Program-made: the position numbers and the translations under genes
Assembly (NCBI RefSeq): GCF_036516575.1
Contig: NZ_DATBTY010000006.1
Location: forward strand, 124,001-188,000
DNA length: 64,000 nt
Source: Cerasibacillus sp036516575
GTDB taxonomy: Bacteria > Bacillota > Bacilli > Bacillales > Amphibacillaceae
Reading direction: 5' to 3'
Shown: piece by piece, positions 60,904-64,000 of the stretch
Numbering within the stretch: position 1 is the first letter of the stretch
How the letters are laid out: the number at the start of each line of letters is the position of its first letter
The notes under the pieces: generated by a model
Seen by the model: the letters and a program-made list of their open reading frames with translations, nothing else
Told to the model about the DNA's origin: nothing
Databases searched by the model: none

Positions 60904-61872
60904 ATGAAGAAAGGGATTAAATCATTACAAGTCGGTCATAAATTTGATGGTTTTATGTTAATTAAAGAGGCAACAAAAGGCGTTGCAAGTAACGGGAAAC
61001 CATTTTTAACATTAATTTTACGAGATATTTCTGGGGAAATTGAGGCTAAACTATGGGATGCAACACCTGAAGATGAGACGGTGTATACCGATGAACAGAT
61101 TGTGTATGTAACAGGTGATATCACACAATTCAGAGGAAAATCACAACTGCGTATTTATACGATTCGTCCAGCTCAAGTCACTGACGGTGTGCAAATGAGC
61201 GATTTTATTGAGAAGGCACCTGTAGCGAAAGAAGTTCTCTATGAGAAAATAATGGAAGCTGTCTTTGAGATGGAAAATCCGAGTATCCAGCGTATGATTC
61301 GTGCGTTTATTAAAGCATATCAAGACGAATTACTCACATTTCCTGCGGCCGTATCTAATCACCATGCCTATATGTCTGGTTTGGCACATCATATTGTCAG
61401 TATGCTACATTTAGCAAGAGAAATTTGTAAGTTATATCCAGATGTTGATCGCGACTTACTCTATGCAGGCATTATTTTACACGATTTAGGTAAAATCAAG
61501 GAATTATCTGGTTTTGTTACGACATCGTATACACTAGAAGGTAAACTAATTGGCCATATTCCGATGATGGTTGAAGAAATCGGTCAAATGGCTAAGCAAT
61601 TAAAAATAGAAGGTGAAGAAGTTGTCGTCTTACAACATTTAGTACTAAGTCATCACGGTAAAGCGGAGTGGGGCAGTCCAAGACCACCACTAATTCGTGA
61701 GGCTGAATTATTGCATCTTATCGATCTCATTGATGCCCGAATGAATACATTAAACCGGGCACTTGAACATGTTGAGCCAGGGGAATTTACTGAAAGGCTT
61801 TTCGCCTTAGATAACCGTTCTTTCTATAAGCCTAAATTTGAATCATACGTAAAAGAAGAAGGCATTTTTTAA
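60904..61872 (+). CDS. yhaM: YhaM, 3'-5' exoribonuclease
   Basis: YhaM trims RNA 3' ends, with minor activity on DNA. The 322-residue protein has an N-terminal OB fold (about 10-90, GEIEAKLWDATPEDE) and a C-terminal HD domain (about 150-290) with the metal motif HHIVSMLHLARE and LHDLGKIKEL. B. subtilis YhaM is 314 residues. The ATG follows AAGGGAGAG, 28 bp after yhaN. It is a core member of this block. Confidence 0.95.
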   Translation: MKKGIKSLQVGHKFDGFMLIKEATKGVASNGKPFLTLILRDISGEIEAKLWDATPEDETVYTDEQIVYVTGDITQFRGKSQLRIYTIRPAQVTDGVQMSDFIEKAPVAKEVLYEKIMEAVFEMENPSIQRMIRAFIKAYQDELLTFPAAVSNHHAYMSGLAHHIVSMLHLAREICKLYPDVDRDLLYAGIILHDLGKIKELSGFVTTSYTLEGKLIGHIPMMVEEIGQMAKQLKIEGEEVVVLQHLVLSHHGKAEWGSPRPPLIREAELLHLIDLIDARMNTLNRALEHVEPGEFTERLFALDNRSFYKPKFESYVKEEGIF

Positions 61873-61920
61873 ACAATATGTCATATATCTATTATTAAGA
61901 AGGGACGAGGGGTGTATACA

Positions 61921-62112
61921 GTGTTTTTAGGCGTACCTTGGTGGGTTATTTTATTGATTGGCTTTACATTTTTAAGTGGATATATGGCGTTAAGAGCAAT
62001 GGTCGCTGAAAAAAGGTTAGAGCAGCGGTTTATTGAACAAGAAGGGCAGATTTATATGGAACGAATTGAAGAGGAACGGCAAAAGCGATACATTAAAAAA
62101 GTGGGTGAGTAG
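61921..62112 (+). CDS. yhaL: YhaL, small membrane sporulation protein
   Basis: From GTG 61921 the protein has 63 residues: one membrane helix (LGVVP-like start, PWWVILLIGFTFLSGYMALR) and a charged tail EQEGQIYMERIEEERQKR, which is the YhaL signature. The GTG at 61912 overlaps the SD GAGGGG. It lies between yhaM and prsA, as in B. subtilis. Function is unknown. Confidence 0.85.
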   Translation: MFLGVPWWVILLIGFTFLSGYMALRAMVAEKRLEQRFIEQEGQIYMERIEEERQKRYIKKVGE

Positions 62113-62137
62113 CATCGAAGCTACAACCCACTTTTTA
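62097..62137. terminator. Convergent terminator between yhaL and prsA
   Basis: AAAGTGGGT...GTAGC and GCTAC.ACCCACTTT pair around a 6-nt loop, with A and T tracts outside. Confidence 0.88.
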
Positions 62138-62138
62138 C

Positions 62139-63002
62139 TTAACCTTGTGCATTTTGCTGGTCTAAATTAAATAAGTCTTTAAATTGATCATCTTTCACGT
62201 CAATTTCAGCTTGATCGAGTAGTTCCTTTAGTTTCGCCTCTGTATCAACTTTTTTATTTCTTAAGTCGTTTTTGATCATGTCTTCCATGTCTTCGAAGCT
62301 ACCAATGTCCTCTTCTTTTTTACGCTTGTCTACTAATAAAATAATATGGTAACCGAATTGGGACTTTACAGGTTCGCTGATTTCGCCTTTTTTCATACTA
62401 TATGCTTGATTTTCAAACTCAGGAACCATTTCACCTGTTGAGAACCAACCAATATCGCCACCATTTTCAGCAGAACCATCTGTAGAATGTTCTTTTGCTA
62501 GCTTTTTAAAATCAGCACCTTCATCAAGCTGTTTCTTAAGATCTTTTGCATCTTTTTCATCCGCGACAAGGATATGACTTGCTTTTAGTTCGGTTTTCAT
62601 TCGTTCATATTGTTCTTTTAGTTCATCATCAGTAATCTTGACATCACCAAACATCGCTTCTTCGTAAAGCATACTCATGCGAATTTGTTCTCGTAATTGA
62701 TCTTCGTCTTGAATCCCCTGTTGCTGGAGGACAAGGTCGAATTGCTCGCCCATTTCATCTTTCATCTGTTTAACTTCTTTATCAATTTCCTTATCGTCGA
62801 TATCATATTTGTCCTCAAGTATTTTCAATAACATCATCTGTTGCAGGACATTTGCACCAATCTGGTCTTTCATTTCAGTATAAAATTCTTCTTTTGTAAT
62901 ATCACCAGATTTTGATTTTACAATGACATCTCCTGAATTACTGCAACCGGAAAATAATAAAACACCCGCACTAATTGTTGCGGCAATGGCTAACTTCTTC
63001 AT
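62139..63002 (-). CDS. prsA: PrsA, extracytoplasmic foldase lipoprotein
   Basis: PrsA is a membrane-anchored peptidyl-prolyl isomerase that helps secreted proteins fold after export. The 287-residue protein has a signal peptide with lipobox LLFSGCSN, flanking helical arms, and a parvulin domain (about 130-235) with ASHILVADEKDAKDLKKQL, STDGSAENGGDIGWFSTGEM, and YHIILL. Both flanking genes, yhaL and the yhaI-yhaH pair, match the B. subtilis order. Confidence 0.95.
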   Translation of the reverse strand: MKKLAIAATISAGVLLFSGCSNSGDVIVKSKSGDITKEEFYTEMKDQIGANVLQQMMLLKILEDKYDIDDKEIDKEVKQMKDEMGEQFDLVLQQQGIQDEDQLREQIRMSMLYEEAMFGDVKITDDELKEQYERMKTELKASHILVADEKDAKDLKKQLDEGADFKKLAKEHSTDGSAENGGDIGWFSTGEMVPEFENQAYSMKKGEISEPVKSQFGYHIILLVDKRKKEEDIGSFEDMEDMIKNDLRNKKVDTEAKLKELLDQAEIDVKDDQFKDLFNLDQQNAQG

Positions 63003-63102
63003 GTGAACACTCCTAATCTAGATATAAACTTCAATTTCTCACTACCAATAAATATAACATATTTTCTTGTAAAAACATACTATCGATTTACTGAATTTTA
63101 TA

Positions 63103-63288
63103 TCAAATCATCGCTTGTTGAACTTTAATATATGATGTGAATAAAAGAATTAATATGATTATATTCATGAACCGAAACATTTTCTCTTGGCGTTGTTTAC
63201 TTAATTTAAGTTTAAGGCAAAATTTATATGTTAGTATATTGAAAATAAAGAAAACGATAAAACTATAAATAGGAAATATGATGTTCAT
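63103..63288 (-). CDS. Small two-span membrane protein
   Basis: From ATG 63288 with SD AGGGGGAT it has 61 residues, MNIIFPIYSFIVFFIFNILT, then a basic loop (KLKLSKQRQEKMFR) and a second span, IIILILLFTSY. Two membrane helices with a basic cytoplasmic loop between them are predicted. It lies where B. subtilis has yhaK/yhaJ, but I cannot confirm that it is either. Confidence 0.6.
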   Translation of the reverse strand: MNIIFPIYSFIVFFIFNILTYKFCLKLKLSKQRQEKMFRFMNIIILILLFTSYIKVQQAMI

Positions 63289-63496
63289 CCACAAATCCCC
63301 CTAATAAAAGAACAATTCTCGTAGCCCCTTTTAAAACAGCCTCTCCCTTACTGTAACAAAATTAATGCAGGCTGAACAGGGGAAAACATAATTAGTAATA
63401 TTTATTATAGCAAAACACGCCTTTATTGTGTTTAAAATGGTATAATATAAGTTACCATTTTTATCGGTTTGATTTTGTTGTAAACGAGGTGTTGTC

Positions 63497-63823
63497 ATGC
63501 AAAATAAGACGGCATTCCATCTACAGCTCATTATGCAATTAATTGATATGGAAAAATTCCCTTTAACGAAACTATTAATTGAAAAAAATGTATCGGAACA
63601 AGAATATGTTGATTTCATGCAATTGCTTCAGCAAATTAATCAAGATTATCAGGAGCAAAAAGATGAAGGGTTATTAGATTTCACATCATTACTCATACAA
63701 TTTGTTGGAATGTTAAATGAAAAATTAAGTCCAAATGAAACGATTTTAGCATTAAGGCAAGAAGGGTATTATATAGATTTAATGAATGAATTTATATCAC
63801 TATTAAATAAACATAATCTCTGA
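63497..63823 (+). CDS. yhaI: YhaI family protein (DUF1878)
   Basis: The 108-residue helical protein, with LIMQLIDMEKFPLTKLLIEK and QFVGMLNEKLSPNETILALR then QEGYYIDLMNEFISLL, matches the DUF1878 protein YhaI of Bacillus (113 residues). Function is unknown. The ATG follows GAGGTGTTGTC. Confidence 0.85.
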   Translation: MQNKTAFHLQLIMQLIDMEKFPLTKLLIEKNVSEQEYVDFMQLLQQINQDYQEQKDEGLLDFTSLLIQFVGMLNEKLSPNETILALRQEGYYIDLMNEFISLLNKHNL

Positions 63824-63875
63824 AATGGCTATCATTAAAGTAACGCTATTGGGGTTCAGCACACTCGTTTAATAA

Positions 63876-63912
63876 AAAAAGTAATCGGACACATACCGAT
63901 TACTTTTTGTTT
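63876..63912. terminator. Convergent terminator between yhaI and the yhaH-like gene
   Basis: AAAAGTAATCGG and CCGATTACTTTT pair around an 8-nt loop, with A and T tracts. Confidence 0.9.
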
Positions 63913-64000
63913 TTCTTTACTTTCTCTTCTAATTCTTTTAGGCTTACTTCTATTTGTTCTAAATAATCTTTAATGCTTTCTTGATGTGGTTCAACAGATT
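63900..64000 (-). CDS. yhaH: YhaH-like (YtxH family) protein, C-terminal end only
   Basis: At the right edge the minus strand reads SVEPHQESIKDYLEQIEVSL followed by KELEEKVKKNKK and TAA at 63902-63900. The highly charged coiled-coil end and its position after yhaI match YhaH, a YtxH-type general-stress protein in Bacillus. The N-terminal membrane helix lies outside the window. Confidence 0.6.
   Translation of the reverse strand, partial: SVEPHQESIKDYLEQIEVSLKELEEKVKKNKK

Overview
The window looks like chromosome of an endospore-forming, low-GC Gram-positive of the family Bacillaceae, outside the B. subtilis and B. cereus groups and possibly a salt-tolerant genus. The reasons are AT-rich sequence, strong GGAGG ribosome binding sites, frequent GTG and TTG starts, and many genes and gene pairs matching B. 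subtilis order: queG-ogt-yhbB-trmL, odhA-odhB-MATE, ydgG-ydgH, bmrB-bmrC-bmrD, msmX-yxkF, yheA, and yhaO-yhaN-yhaM-yhaL-prsA-yhaI-yhaH. Sporulation genes are present (an alpha/beta SASP, a YhcN/YlaJ lipoprotein, YhaL and a putative spore-surface cluster). A glycine-betaine-type transporter fits osmotic stress. No rRNA, tRNA, CRISPR array, transposase or prophage was found.

Layout. 1-6.4 kb: a queT fragment with a preQ1 riboswitch, plsC, a large KatE-type catalase, structured repeat copy 1, a pentapeptide-repeat protein, ctaG and an ABC permease remnant. 6.5-9.9 kb: a YhgE/Pip membrane protein and an alpha/beta hydrolase. 10.0-12.4 kb: four genes sharing a helical module of about 45 residues, with Cys-rich and P-domain extensions and sigma-K-like promoters. 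12.6-19.9 kb: an S9 peptidase, D-amino acid transaminase, Fnr, and queuosine, DNA-repair and tRNA-modification genes. 20-27 kb: odhAB, a MATE exporter and a MurG paralogue. 27-34 kb: a MarR/MMPL pair and a betaine-type ABC operon. 34.3-35 kb: structured repeat copy 2. 35-40 kb: a carbonic anhydrase, then bmrCD behind a leader peptide and attenuator. 40-48 kb: protease, LDH, dipeptidase, reductase and methionine aminopeptidase genes, and an NhaC-family transporter behind a tyrosine-type T-box. 48-54 kb: a MITE-like element, an MFS transporter, a phospholipase-C-like protein, fumC, structured repeat copy 3, SASP and msmX. 55-64 kb: yheA to yhaH.

The main unexplained signal is a dispersed element of about 0.6-0.7 kb present three times (3.5-4.2, 34.4-35.0 and 52.7-53.3 kb, the last inverted). 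Each copy has end hairpins whose stems covary, an array of 5-6 tandem units with an exact 53-bp period, each carrying a small CATTGAA/TTCAATG hairpin, and a conserved 3' domain with a strong hairpin. No protein-coding gene explains it. The second is the 10-12.4 kb cluster of repeated helical modules, which I infer to be a spore-surface protein family.

Cis-regulation is rich for one window: a preQ1 riboswitch, a tyrosine T-box, a ribosome-mediated attenuator, a hairpin that buries an SD, and intercistronic hairpins in the betaine operon. All functional calls come from reading the sequence; no searches were run.
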